From Pseudomonas sp. GM50 (GTDB lineage: Bacteria > Pseudomonadota > Gammaproteobacteria > Pseudomonadales > Pseudomonadaceae), in contig NZ_AKJK01000087.1 of the NCBI RefSeq assembly GCF_000282375.1, positions 1 to 64,000 of the forward strand: a stretch of 64,000 nucleotides of DNA, read 5' to 3'. Positions 55,455-63,646 of this stretch are shown here, in pieces. The notes beneath the pieces were generated by a model. The model had not been told where the DNA came from, ran no database searches, and saw only the letters and a list, made by a program, of their open reading frames with translations. A program made the translations under genes and the position numbers. Every line of letters starts with the position of its first letter. The first letter of the stretch is position 1.

Positions 55455-56123
55455 TCAGAGTGCGTACAGGCTGATTTGGCTATGGAGATCCACTCGCGCC
55501 TCGACCGAGTCATAACTGGCCAAAGTGGCATGCGGGGTCTGGAGCGGATGAACGTGTGTCGCGGTGATGACCATGACATTGGCACCCGCCGCTTCGCCCG
55601 CACGAATCCCCACGGCGGCATCTTCAAAGATCAGGCACTCGGTGGGCTCGACCCCTAGCCGACGAGCGGCCAGTCGATAGCCCGCAGGGTCGGGTTTGCC
55701 GGCACTGACATCTTCGGCAGTGACCATCACCAAAGGTTCGGGAATGCCTGCCGCCGCCATTCGGCGCAGGGCCAGCGCCCGTGGCGCCGAGGTGACGATA
55801 GCCCATTGATTGGCGGGCAGCGACTTGAGGAAACTCGCCGCGCCGGCCACCTCGACAATCCCTTCCACATCCTCGATTTCCGCCTCGGTGATCCACGCGG
55901 CTTCAGCTTCGGCGTCCACCCCGGGCAAGGCCAGACGAGTGATAGTGTCGATCGCGCGTACGCCGTGGATGGTCGGCAGGAAGGTATCGACATCGACCCC
56001 GTGGCGCAGGGCCCAAGTGGTCCAGATCCGTTCGGCGGCAGCGATGGAATTGAGGACAGTTCCGTCCATATCGAACAGAAAGGCGCGGTACGACGTGTTG
56101 AACACGGAGGCTTGAACGGACAA
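55455..56123 (-). CDS. HAD-family sugar-phosphatase-like hydrolase
   Basis: 222 residues. HAD subfamily IA: FLFDMDGTVLNSIAAAERIW holds the nucleophile Asp and general acid Asp near residues 18-20; NQWAIVTSAPRALALRRMAAAG carries motif II Ser; KPDPAGYRLAARRLGVEPTECLIFEDAAVGIRAGEAAG carries motif III Lys and motif IV Glu-Asp. Similar to YfbT/YniC-type phosphatases of hexose or 2-deoxy sugar phosphates. Substrate not determined. It is flanked by repeats on both sides and appears monocistronic. Confidence 0.87.
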   Translation of the reverse strand: MSVQASVFNTSYRAFLFDMDGTVLNSIAAAERIWTTWALRHGVDVDTFLPTIHGVRAIDTITRLALPGVDAEAEAAWITEAEIEDVEGIVEVAGAASFLKSLPANQWAIVTSAPRALALRRMAAAGIPEPLVMVTAEDVSAGKPDPAGYRLAARRLGVEPTECLIFEDAAVGIRAGEAAGANVMVITATHVHPLQTPHATLASYDSVEARVDLHSQISLYAL

Positions 56124-56174
56124 AGGGCGATTTCCAGAACCAGGCGAATGTTGTCAGGCAATGTACATCACCCA

Positions 56175-56257
56175 CGCAGGAGCTGCCGCAGGCTGCGATC
56201 TTTTGATCTTCGTTCTAAAAGCAAAATCAAAAGATCGCAGCCTGCGGCAGCGCCTAC
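56175..56257. repeat. Repeat doublet of the GGAGCTGCCGCAGGCTGCGA family
   Basis: Forward copy, then TCTTTTGAT, a short spacer and the inverted copy. Its outer end (GCGCCTAC) supplies the stop codon of the receiver-domain gene read from the other strand. Confidence 0.88.
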
Positions 56258-56661
56258 GCGGTCCGGTTCGAATGCAAGGCATTTTGCACACAATCGAGCA
56301 ACTGCCCCACCGCCCAAGGTTTCTTGATGAACGCAACCCGATGCTTGACCCCGGAGCTTTTCGGGGTTTCGAAGCCGGACATGATCATGATCGGTTTGTC
56401 CGGCCAACGGTCACCGAACTGATTGGCCAGATCCGCGCCATTGAGTTTGCCCGGCATAGTGATGTCCGTCAGCAACAGTCCTACCTCCGGCGCGTGCTGC
56501 TCCAGAAACTGCGACGCGGCGTCCGCGCTGACCTTGGGTTCAACCGAAAAGCCTTCCTCCTGAAGAATTTCACACAGAAACTCCAGGATCAACGGGTCGT
56601 CCTCAACCACAAGAATCAAACCGTCAGACAAGTGCGCGCCCGCCGTCGATACTGGACCCAT
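56254..56661 (-). CDS. Single-domain response regulator (receiver only)
   Basis: 135 residues, CheY-like. Acidic pocket EDD in LILVVEDDPLILEFLCEIL, phosphoacceptor Asp in LLLTDITMPGKLNGADLA near residue 65, Lys in VAFIKKPWAVGQLL near 116. No output domain, so it acts by protein contact or as a phosphate sink for a kinase encoded elsewhere. The UAG stop lies within the adjacent repeat element. Confidence 0.88.
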   Translation of the reverse strand: MGPVSTAGAHLSDGLILVVEDDPLILEFLCEILQEEGFSVEPKVSADAASQFLEQHAPEVGLLLTDITMPGKLNGADLANQFGDRWPDKPIMIMSGFETPKSSGVKHRVAFIKKPWAVGQLLDCVQNALHSNRTA

Positions 56662-56863
56662 GACTGTGTCACTCCCTGATTACGTAAATGATTTCGCGGG
56701 CTGAAATCCCCCACCTACAGGTATGAACAGCGGACTTCGTGGAAAATTCATTTTTGATACACCTGACGTGGACATTCTCCGTCCAGGCGGACAAATACGA
56801 CCGTTTGTCAGCGCATAATTGTGGTTAAAATGCCGCCCCCCCATGCATGGCCGACTTTGCCCG

Positions 56864-57805
56864 ATGAACCCAGATGCCCTCTCCGTCCTCCACGACCATT
56901 TGCTGACAGCGCTTGCGGCTGCGCCGGCAGAAACCCGTCGGCTGTTCCACGGCCGTGGCCGCTGCTGGCCGGGGCTGGAGCAATTGACTGTCGACTGGCT
57001 GCAGGGCGTGGTGCTGGTCTCGCTGTTCAAGGAGCCAGACCCTGCGCAGCTGGAGGAGTTGAAGCGGTTGCTGATGGAGATCACTCAGGTGCCGGAGTGG
57101 AAACAATCCGGCGCGCACACTCTGCTGCTGCAACATCGCTATTTGCTGCAAAGCACTACCGAATGGCTGCTAGGGGAGCCGATAGAGGAGATGACGATCA
57201 CCGAGGGCGGCCTGCATTATCGCGTGGACCTGGGCCGCAAACAGAACACCGGCCTGTTCCTCGACATGCGCTACGGCCGCGATTGGGTGCGGGCCAATGC
57301 TCAGGGCAAGCGTGTGTTGAATCTGTTCGCCTACACCTGCGGCTTCTCGGTAGCCGCCATCGAGGGGGGCGCGTTGCATGTGGTCAATCTGGACATGTCC
57401 AGCCCGGCCCTGAGCCGTGGCCGCGACAATCACCGGCTCAACGGGCATGACTTGAGCAAGGTGAGTTTTCTCGGCCATGACCTGTTCAAGTCCTGGGGCA
57501 AGGTGATCGGCAAGGGTCCATACGACCTGGTGATCATCGACCCGCCGTCCTTTCAGAAAGGCAGTTTTCTGCTTACCAAGGATTACCAGCGCGTGCTGCG
57601 CCGCCTGCCGGAATTGCTCAGCCCTCAGGGCACGGTACTGGCCTGCATGAACGATCCGGCGTTCGGTGCGGACTTTCTCATCGATGGCGTCACCCGCGAA
57701 GCGCCAAGCTTGCGGTTTGAGCAGCGGCTGGAAAATCCGCCAGAGTTCCCCGATGCCGATGTTGAATGCGGGTTGAAGGCGTTGGTGTTCACGCTGAAAA
57801 ACTGA
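56864..57805 (+). CDS. Class I SAM-dependent methyltransferase (RlmK/RlmI-like)
   Basis: 313 residues from MNPDALSVLHDHLLTAL; MHGRLCPMNP seven codons earlier is possible. The core resembles the RlmK part of RlmKL and RlmI: GLHYRVDLGRKQNTGLFLDMRYGRDWV, then motif I RVLNLFAYTCGFSVAAIEGGA, acidic motif II HVVNLDMSSPALSRGRDN, and motif IV LVIIDPPSFQKGSFLLTKDYQRVLRRLPEL. The DPPSF motif and QxxGxFLDxR block are usual in RNA m5C/m7G methyltransferases of this group. The N-terminal third is not a PUA or THUMP domain that I can recognise. Confidence 0.85.
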   Translation: MNPDALSVLHDHLLTALAAAPAETRRLFHGRGRCWPGLEQLTVDWLQGVVLVSLFKEPDPAQLEELKRLLMEITQVPEWKQSGAHTLLLQHRYLLQSTTEWLLGEPIEEMTITEGGLHYRVDLGRKQNTGLFLDMRYGRDWVRANAQGKRVLNLFAYTCGFSVAAIEGGALHVVNLDMSSPALSRGRDNHRLNGHDLSKVSFLGHDLFKSWGKVIGKGPYDLVIIDPPSFQKGSFLLTKDYQRVLRRLPELLSPQGTVLACMNDPAFGADFLIDGVTREAPSLRFEQRLENPPEFPDADVECGLKALVFTLKN

Positions 57806-57818
57806 GTCACCGCCCGCC

Positions 57819-57910
57819 CCTGTGGGAGCGAGCCTGCTCGCGATGACGGTGGGTCAGTCGATAGCCGTATTGAATGATAAACCGCTATCGCGAGCAGGCT
57901 CGCTCCCACA
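57819..57910. repeat. REP doublet, near twin of the one at 59935
   Basis: GGAGCGAGCCTGCTCGCGAT cores. The spacer (GACGGTGGGTCAGTCGATAG ... GAATGATAAACCGC) matches the doublet 2.1 kb downstream in all but a few bases. Confidence 0.9.
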
Positions 57911-57915
57911 AGGTA

Positions 57916-58689
57916 TCAACGCGGCTGCAACACCAGCGCAAACAGCTCCCCATGCCCATTCACATTAAGCTTGTGATAGAGATTGCGCCGATGCACCTTC
58001 ACCGTTTCCGGGGAAATACCCAGTTGCTGGGCGATGGCTTTGCTGGAAAAGCCCTGGAGAATCAGCCGCGCCGTCTCGACTTCGCGCACCGTTAAACGCG
58101 CGTCGAAGCGATCCAGCAGGGTCGCCAGATCGCCGGCCACGGCCTCGGCGGTCGGCCCTTCCGGGGGCATCAGTTGCAGGTGACGGCGCATGGCAGCCAG
58201 CACCCAGTCGCGCACGCAGAGCAGACGGCCCTGCTCCTCAAGGGTGAACGCCGTCGAGCGGCCCAACGATAAACCGAGCACCGCGCCGTCGACGTTGACC
58301 ATGAACTGCAACTCGTCGCTACCCACCACCGAGCGGAAGTAGCTCAGGTAATACTCGCTCTGCTGAAACTGGTCGGGAGCCACGGCGGCCAGGCTGTGCA
58401 AGCCATCGGCAATACCGGCACAAGCGGCCTGGTAGAACGGATCGAGCAGGTACATGCCGGCGCTGTAGTCCGCCAGTTCTTCATGCTCGTCGGCGCCACC
58501 CTTGGAATCGAAATCAATCAGCAGCCGTGGCACTCGCCCCGATCGCATTACCGCGACCAACGCGTTATCCAGTGGCACCAAAAGCTGTAGCGTATCCACC
58601 AGCGCACGCCAGAACCCGTCCTGACCCAGCGCCGCAAAGACCCGCGCCAACCCTTGGTGCACCGGCAATTCTTTGAGCAACGCGTCCAC
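57916..58689 (-). CDS. LuxR-family transcriptional regulator
   Basis: 257 residues. The C-terminal GerE/LuxR HTH (about 190-250) reads LTVREVETARLILQGFSSKAIAQQLGISPETVKVHRRNLYHKLNVNGHGELFAL. The N-terminal 170 residues are a sensory region without autoinducer-domain marks (DFDSKGGADEHEELADYSAGMYLLDPFYQAACAGI). It starts 111 bases from the divergent polyamine-type binding protein and probably controls it (inference). Ligand unknown. Confidence 0.88.
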   Translation of the reverse strand: MDALLKELPVHQGLARVFAALGQDGFWRALVDTLQLLVPLDNALVAVMRSGRVPRLLIDFDSKGGADEHEELADYSAGMYLLDPFYQAACAGIADGLHSLAAVAPDQFQQSEYYLSYFRSVVGSDELQFMVNVDGAVLGLSLGRSTAFTLEEQGRLLCVRDWVLAAMRRHLQLMPPEGPTAEAVAGDLATLLDRFDARLTVREVETARLILQGFSSKAIAQQLGISPETVKVHRRNLYHKLNVNGHGELFALVLQPR

Positions 58690-58800
58690 GCCCTACCCCT
58701 TTCGAGTAACCCATGATGGGAATGGGTGAGTCCCCCGCCTGCCGATACGCTGCAAGCACCTGATCATCACCGGCCTGCAGCAGGCCAGGAGTGCCGCATC

Positions 58801-59904
58801 ATGAGTTGTCATCGCTCGCATATCAACCTGGGACTGGGCGCCTGTTTGTGCGCTTCGCTTTCGGCGGTCGCCGCTGACGCCCCCACCGTGAACGTCTACA
58901 ACTGGTACGACTACATCGGCCCCAACACCTTGCAGGATTTCAAGCGCGACACCGGGATCCAGCCGGTTTACGACACCTTCGACAGCGCCGAAGTCCTGGA
59001 AGGCAAACTGCTGACCAGCCGCAGCGGCTACGACGTGGTGGTGGCCAGCAACTTCAGCCTGCCGACGCTGATCAAGGCCGGGGCACTTGCACCACTGCCC
59101 CGCGCGCAAATGCCTGACTACAAAAACATGGATACCGCGCTGCTGGCGAAACTGGCCAACAACGATCCGGGTAACCAGTACGCTGTGCCGTATCTGTGGG
59201 GCACCAACGGCATCGGCTACAACGTCGACAAGGTACGCGCTGCACTGGGCGACAAGGCGCCGGTGGATTCCTGGGAGCTGGTGTTCAATGAAGCGAACCT
59301 GGCCAAGCTCGGCGAGTGCGGCGTGGCGATGCTCGACTCGCCTTCGGAGATGCTGCCGGTCGCGCTGCATTACCTGGGCCTGCCACCCAACAGCACCAAC
59401 CCCGAGGACTACAAGAAAGTCCAGGCGCTGCTGCTCAAGCTGCGCCCGCACATTGCCTACTTCAATTCTTCAAAATTCATCAGCGACCTGGCCAACGGCA
59501 ACATCTGCGTGGCGGTGGGTTGGTCCGGCGCGATGCTGGAAGCCAAGACCAACGCCGAACAAGCAGGCAATGGTGTGAAGATCGCCTACAGCCTGCCGAA
59601 GGAAGGGGCGCCGGTGTGGTTCGACACCTTGGTGCTGCTCAAGGACGCGCCGCATCCGCAGCAAGGCCTGGCGTTCATCGACTACTTGATGCGCCCCGAA
59701 GTCATCGCCCCGGTCACGGACCATCTGTCCTACCCCAACGGCAATCGCAGCGCGACCAGCCTGGTGGCCGAGGCGACTCGCAACAACCCCGCCGTTTACC
59801 CATCGGCCGAGGCCATGGCCAAGCTGTTCACCCTTGAACCGCTGCCCAAGGCGACCGAGCGCGTCCGCACTCGCGTCTGGAGCACCGTGAAAAACGGTCA
59901 GTGA
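58801..59904 (+). CDS. Polyamine-type ABC substrate-binding protein (PotF/SpuD-like, orphan)
   Basis: 367 residues from MSCHRSHINLGLGACLCASLSAVAADA, a signal peptide. Periplasmic binding fold of the PotD/PotF family: VNVYNWYDYIGPNTLQDFKRDTGI, SGYDVVVASNFSLPTLIKAGAL, YAVPYLWGTNGIGYNVDKV, LDSPSEMLPVALHYLG, and VAVGWSGAMLEAKTNA with the acidic and aromatic residues that hold polyamines. No permease or ATPase genes follow. With the P1 peptidase and a glutamine-synthetase-family gene nearby, a role in amine or peptide uptake and breakdown is plausible. Confidence 0.88.
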   Translation: MSCHRSHINLGLGACLCASLSAVAADAPTVNVYNWYDYIGPNTLQDFKRDTGIQPVYDTFDSAEVLEGKLLTSRSGYDVVVASNFSLPTLIKAGALAPLPRAQMPDYKNMDTALLAKLANNDPGNQYAVPYLWGTNGIGYNVDKVRAALGDKAPVDSWELVFNEANLAKLGECGVAMLDSPSEMLPVALHYLGLPPNSTNPEDYKKVQALLLKLRPHIAYFNSSKFISDLANGNICVAVGWSGAMLEAKTNAEQAGNGVKIAYSLPKEGAPVWFDTLVLLKDAPHPQQGLAFIDYLMRPEVIAPVTDHLSYPNGNRSATSLVAEATRNNPAVYPSAEAMAKLFTLEPLPKATERVRTRVWSTVKNGQ

Positions 59905-59934
59905 TCCTGATGCCTCTCAGCCAAGCGCAATCCC

Positions 59935-60026
59935 ATGTGGGAGCGAGCCTGCTCGCGATGACGGTGGGTCAGTCGATATCCGTTTTGAATGATAAGCCGC
60001 TATCGCGAGCAGGCTCGCTCCCACAG
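59935..60026. repeat. REP doublet, near twin of the one at 57819
   Basis: Same cores and almost the same spacer as at 57819-57910 (differences such as GATATCCGTTTTG against GATAGCCGTATTG). Confidence 0.9.
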
Positions 60027-60094
60027 GTTCCGCACCTGACTGGCATTAGTCAGTAAGCCCCTTTTTCTGCCACGAATTGAAGATGAGAGAAACG

Positions 60095-61216
60095 ATGAAA
60101 CCACGTGCCCGCGACCTGAACATTCAGTTCGGCCAACTGCAACCCGGCCCCCTCAACGCCATCACCGATGTGCCCGGCGTACGGGTCGGCCACAGCAATG
60201 TGCGAGGACAAACCGCCAGCGGCCGCGACATCTACACCGGTGTCACGCTGATCGAGCCCCGTGCCGGTTCCGCCAATCAACAGCCATGCTTCGCCGGCGT
60301 CCATGTGCTCAACGGTAACGGCGATGCCACGGGGCTTGAGTGGATTCGCGAGGCCGGCCTGCTGACCAGCCCGATTGCCTTCACCAACACCCATAGCCTG
60401 GGCATCGTGCGCGACGCGCTGATCGTTTTGGATCGTCAGGAGCAACCCGACGAAGGGCGCCTTTACTGGAACATGCCCGTGGTGCTGGAAACGTTCGACG
60501 GCTTGCTCAACGACATCAACGGTTTTCATGTACGTCCGGAACATGTGGCCGAAGCTCTGCGCACAGCCGTCGGCGGCCCGGTCATCGAAGGCGCGGTGGG
60601 CGGTGGCAGCGGGATGATCTGTCATGAATTCAAGGGCGGGATTGGCACCGCATCGCGCCGGCTGAATGGTGCTCAAGGAGGCTGGACCGTCGGCGCAATC
60701 GTCCAGGCCAACCACGGCATTCGTCACGAACTGCGCGTCGACGGTTACCCCGTGGGGCGTTATATGGAGCAGGTCGACTCGCCCTTCCTCAAGGCCTCCC
60801 TGCCCCATCCGGGCATGGGCTCCATCGTCGTTTGCCTGGCCACCGACGCGCCTCTTTTGCCACACCAATGCACGCGCCTCGCACAACGTGCCAGCCTCGG
60901 CCTGGCTCGCACCGGTGGCGGCAATGAAGACCACAGCGGCGACATTTTCGTCGCCTTCGCCACCGGTAATCAGCACGTGCCGCCAGCCGCCTATGAAGGC
61001 AAAGGCGCGCCTACTTGCGATCACCTGAGGATGGTCAACAACGACCACATCAGTGAGCTGTTCCTGGCCGCCACCGAAGCCGTGGAAGAAGCCATCATCA
61101 ACGCCCTGCTGGCCGCGAACACCACCGAAGGCAACGGCCATACGGTGCCGGGCCTGGATGCCAACACCTTGCTCAAAGCACTGCGTCAGGCAGGCTGGCC
61201 GGGGGGATTAGACTAA
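60095..61216 (+). CDS. P1-family peptidase (DmpA/BapA-like aminopeptidase)
   Basis: 373 residues from MKPRARDLNIQFGQLQPGPLNAITDVPGVRVGHSNV; an ATG four codons earlier is possible. DmpA family, Ntn-hydrolase-like fold that is cut by itself into two chains before a nucleophilic Ser. The segment PVVLETFDGLLNDING and the block GPVIEGAVGGGSGMICHEFKGGIGTASR include the conserved region before the cleavage site. LPHPGMGSIVVCLATDAPLLPHQCTRLAQRASLGLARTGG matches the small-chain region, with GSI as the likely cleavage Ser. Known members hydrolyse D-amino acid or beta-peptide amides. Confidence 0.88.
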   Translation: MKPRARDLNIQFGQLQPGPLNAITDVPGVRVGHSNVRGQTASGRDIYTGVTLIEPRAGSANQQPCFAGVHVLNGNGDATGLEWIREAGLLTSPIAFTNTHSLGIVRDALIVLDRQEQPDEGRLYWNMPVVLETFDGLLNDINGFHVRPEHVAEALRTAVGGPVIEGAVGGGSGMICHEFKGGIGTASRRLNGAQGGWTVGAIVQANHGIRHELRVDGYPVGRYMEQVDSPFLKASLPHPGMGSIVVCLATDAPLLPHQCTRLAQRASLGLARTGGGNEDHSGDIFVAFATGNQHVPPAAYEGKGAPTCDHLRMVNNDHISELFLAATEAVEEAIINALLAANTTEGNGHTVPGLDANTLLKALRQAGWPGGLD

Positions 61217-61373
61217 TGGTACTTGAGTGCCAGCCACCGGCTTCTTACGATGTTGATACGTAGCGGTTGGAGGTTTAAAGCCGTTGCGTAGGTGGTGAGT
61301 GAACTGAACCCCAATAAGCTCACCACTTGTTTCATGCGCATCTTGAGCCTCTGGGCTCTACTTCCTCCCCATC

Positions 61374-61397
61374 AAAGAGCTTTGAGGCTCTTTTTTT
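61374..61397 (+). terminator. Rho-independent terminator after the P1 peptidase gene
   Basis: 7-bp stem AAAGAGC/GCTCTTT with a 6-base loop, followed by a run of T. Clear intrinsic terminator on the plus strand. Confidence 0.85.
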
Positions 61398-61448
61398 GCC
61401 TGTAAAAACTCCAGCCCGGCATCTGACCGCAACGCGAGTCAGGACTTT

Positions 61449-61517
61449 GTAGGAGCCAGGCTTGCCGGCGAAGGCGTCCTTGAGAGTGCCTTCGCCGGCA
61501 AGCCTGGCTCCTACGAA
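61449..61517. repeat. REP doublet (TAGGAGCCAGGCTTGCCGGCG subtype)
   Basis: Forward and inverted copies with GCCAGGCTTGCCGGCG in place of GCGAGGCTTGCCCGCG. Matching changes in both arms keep the hairpin paired. Confidence 0.88.
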
Positions 61518-61661
61518 AGCTCGCTTACTGACGCCGACTGCAAAACAGCCCGTCCAGACTGAGCCCCCCCCGCCAGGACAGCGGCGTAATGCCACCTATA
61601 CTACAAACCACCTTCCCCCACGGGGGTCTGCGCTACCAACAATAAAAAGCAGAGGTGGAAC

Positions 61662-63419
61662 ATGGTCTGGCAGCAAATCTACGACCCCTTCGGCAACCCG
61701 TTGCTATCAACCATCATGGCGGCGGTGCCGGTGGTGGTGATGCTGGTCTCCCTGGCGTTTTTCCACATCAAGGCGCACCTGGCGGCATTGTTGGCCCTGG
61801 GCTCGGCTTTGCTGATTGCGATTTTCGCCTTCGGCATGCCGGCGGACATGGCGGGCTCGGCGGCGCTTTACGGTGCCGCCAACGGTCTGCTGCCGATCGG
61901 CTGGATCGTGCTTAACATCATCTTCCTGCATCGGCTGACCACCGAGAACGGTTCGTTCAAAGTGCTGCAGGATTCCCTGGCGCGCATCACCGACGATCGA
62001 CGTCTGCAACTGCTGTTGATTGCCTTCTGTTTCGGCGCCTTCTTCGAAGGGGCCGCCGGTTTCGGCACCCCCGTGGCGGTGACCGGGGCCATTCTGATCG
62101 GGCTGGGCTTCTCGCCCCTGGCCGCGTCGGGCCTGGCACTGATCGCCAATACCGCACCCGTGGCATTCGGCGCCCTGGGTACGCCCATCATCACCCTGGC
62201 CAAAGTGACCGGGCTGGATGAAATGGAACTGTCGATGATGGTCGGTCGGCAACTGCCATTTTTCTCGGTGATTGTGCCGTTCTGGCTGATCTGGGCCTTC
62301 GCCGGCTGGCGCAAGATGCTGGAAATCTGGCCGGCGATTCTGGTCGCCGGGGTCAGCTTCGCCGTACCGCAATTCCTCGTGTCCAACTACCACGGGCCGA
62401 TGCTGGTGGACGTGATCGCCGCGCTGATTTCCATGGCCTGCCTGACCGCTTTCCTCAAGGTCTGGAAGCCGGCCAGCGTGCACACCTCCGCCGCCTTGTC
62501 GGGGCGCACCGACAACTCCAGGGTCGAGGCAGACGCGGACGAGAAACCCAGCGCAACCTTTGCCAGCGACGCCAAACCTGCCGTGATGCGGGCGTGGATG
62601 CCATGGATCATCCTCACAGTCTTCGTGTTTGCCTGGGGCACCCAGAGCTTCAAAAACCTGTTCGACACCCGCCCGGTCATGGATCCGCAAACCCACTCGG
62701 CCAAGCTCGACCCCCAAGGCAAGCCGATGCGCGAGGCCAACCCGATCTTTGCCCCGACCTTGACCTTCGCCACGATTCACCAACAGATCGAAAAGGTGCC
62801 GCCCGTGGTACCTGCACCTAAAAAAGAGGACGCGGTCTACAAGTTCACCTGGCTCACCAGCACCGGCAGTGGCATCTTGCTGGCGGCGATCCTCGGCGGG
62901 CTGCTGATGGGTTATTCGATCCCGCAGCTGCTGCACCATTACCTGCGAACGCTGTGGGTGGTGCGCTACTCGCTCATCACGATTGTGGCCATGCTTGCCC
63001 TGGGCTTCCTGACCCGCTACTCGGGCCTCGACGCCACGATGGGTCTGGCCTTCGCCGCCACGGGGATTTTCTACCCCATGTTCGGCACGCTGCTCGGCTG
63101 GCTCGGCGTTGCCCTGACCGGTTCGGACACGGCCTCCAACGTGCTGTTCGGCGGCTTGCAACGGGTGACCGCCGAGCAACTGGGCCTGAGCCCGGTATTG
63201 ATGGCCGCGGCCAACAGTTCCGGCGGGGTCATGGGCAAGATGGTCGACGCCCAGTCAATCGTGGTCGCGTCCACCGCCACCCGCTGGTACGGCCATGAAG
63301 GGGAAATCCTGCGCTACGTGTTTTTCCACTCCGTGGTGCTGGCGATTCTGGTCGGCGGGCTGGTGACGTTGCAGGCGTATGTGGCGCCGTTCAGCCATAT
63401 GGTGGTGGGCGGGCATTGA
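61662..63419 (+). CDS. lldP: L-lactate permease family transporter
   Basis: 585 residues with about twelve to fourteen membrane helices. Lactate/glycolate permease family: NIIFLHRLTTENGSFKVLQDSLARI, GAFFEGAAGFGTPVAVTGAILIGLGF, ANTAPVAFGALGTPIITLAKVTGLD, and LTGSDTASNVLFGGLQ with AANSSGGVMGKMVDAQSIVVASTAT near the end. A long hydrophilic loop (about 270-390) makes it longer than the 551-residue E. coli protein. Imports lactate with protons. No lldD/lldE dehydrogenase gene is adjacent in the window. Confidence 0.92.
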   Translation: MVWQQIYDPFGNPLLSTIMAAVPVVVMLVSLAFFHIKAHLAALLALGSALLIAIFAFGMPADMAGSAALYGAANGLLPIGWIVLNIIFLHRLTTENGSFKVLQDSLARITDDRRLQLLLIAFCFGAFFEGAAGFGTPVAVTGAILIGLGFSPLAASGLALIANTAPVAFGALGTPIITLAKVTGLDEMELSMMVGRQLPFFSVIVPFWLIWAFAGWRKMLEIWPAILVAGVSFAVPQFLVSNYHGPMLVDVIAALISMACLTAFLKVWKPASVHTSAALSGRTDNSRVEADADEKPSATFASDAKPAVMRAWMPWIILTVFVFAWGTQSFKNLFDTRPVMDPQTHSAKLDPQGKPMREANPIFAPTLTFATIHQQIEKVPPVVPAPKKEDAVYKFTWLTSTGSGILLAAILGGLLMGYSIPQLLHHYLRTLWVVRYSLITIVAMLALGFLTRYSGLDATMGLAFAATGIFYPMFGTLLGWLGVALTGSDTASNVLFGGLQRVTAEQLGLSPVLMAAANSSGGVMGKMVDAQSIVVASTATRWYGHEGEILRYVFFHSVVLAILVGGLVTLQAYVAPFSHMVVGGH

Positions 63420-63438
63420 TCGAGGCGAATGCTGTTGG

Positions 63439-63469
63439 CCATGGCCCGGGTTCACGACCCGGGCCATGG
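63439..63469 (+). terminator. Strong hairpin after lldP
   Basis: 13-bp perfect stem CCATGGCCCGGGT/ACCCGGGCCATGG with a 5-base loop, 20 bases after the stop. The following sequence (TTCAGGCC) is not T-rich, so it may be a transcript-end stabiliser rather than a classic terminator. Confidence 0.65.
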
Positions 63470-63646
63470 TTCAGGCCGGATAACCGCCGTTTACCTCAGG
63501 CCGAAACTTGCGCATGGCAACAGTAGGCTAAGCTTTCAGCAGCTCATTGCTCACGATGCTCGATTCTGCAGGTTTTGGTTTTTTCTGGAGAGCGTCAGCA
63601 ACAGCTACTTCAGACAGGCCCAAACTTTTCACGCAGGACTGACGTG

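Larger units (their letters stand above)
61217..61661. other. Intergenic region with terminator and REP doublet
   Basis: 445 bases. A second hairpin GAGCC-TCTG-GGCTC (61345-61358) lies just before the terminator. Then a REP doublet, then a CCCCCACGGGGG palindrome close to 61615-61626. The lactate permease promoter must lie in 61520-61650 but I cannot fix it. Confidence 0.5.

Noticed and set aside
61707-63179. 490-residue minus-strand open frame
   Set aside because: Antisense to lldP and made of Gly/His/Gln/Arg-rich low-complexity sequence.
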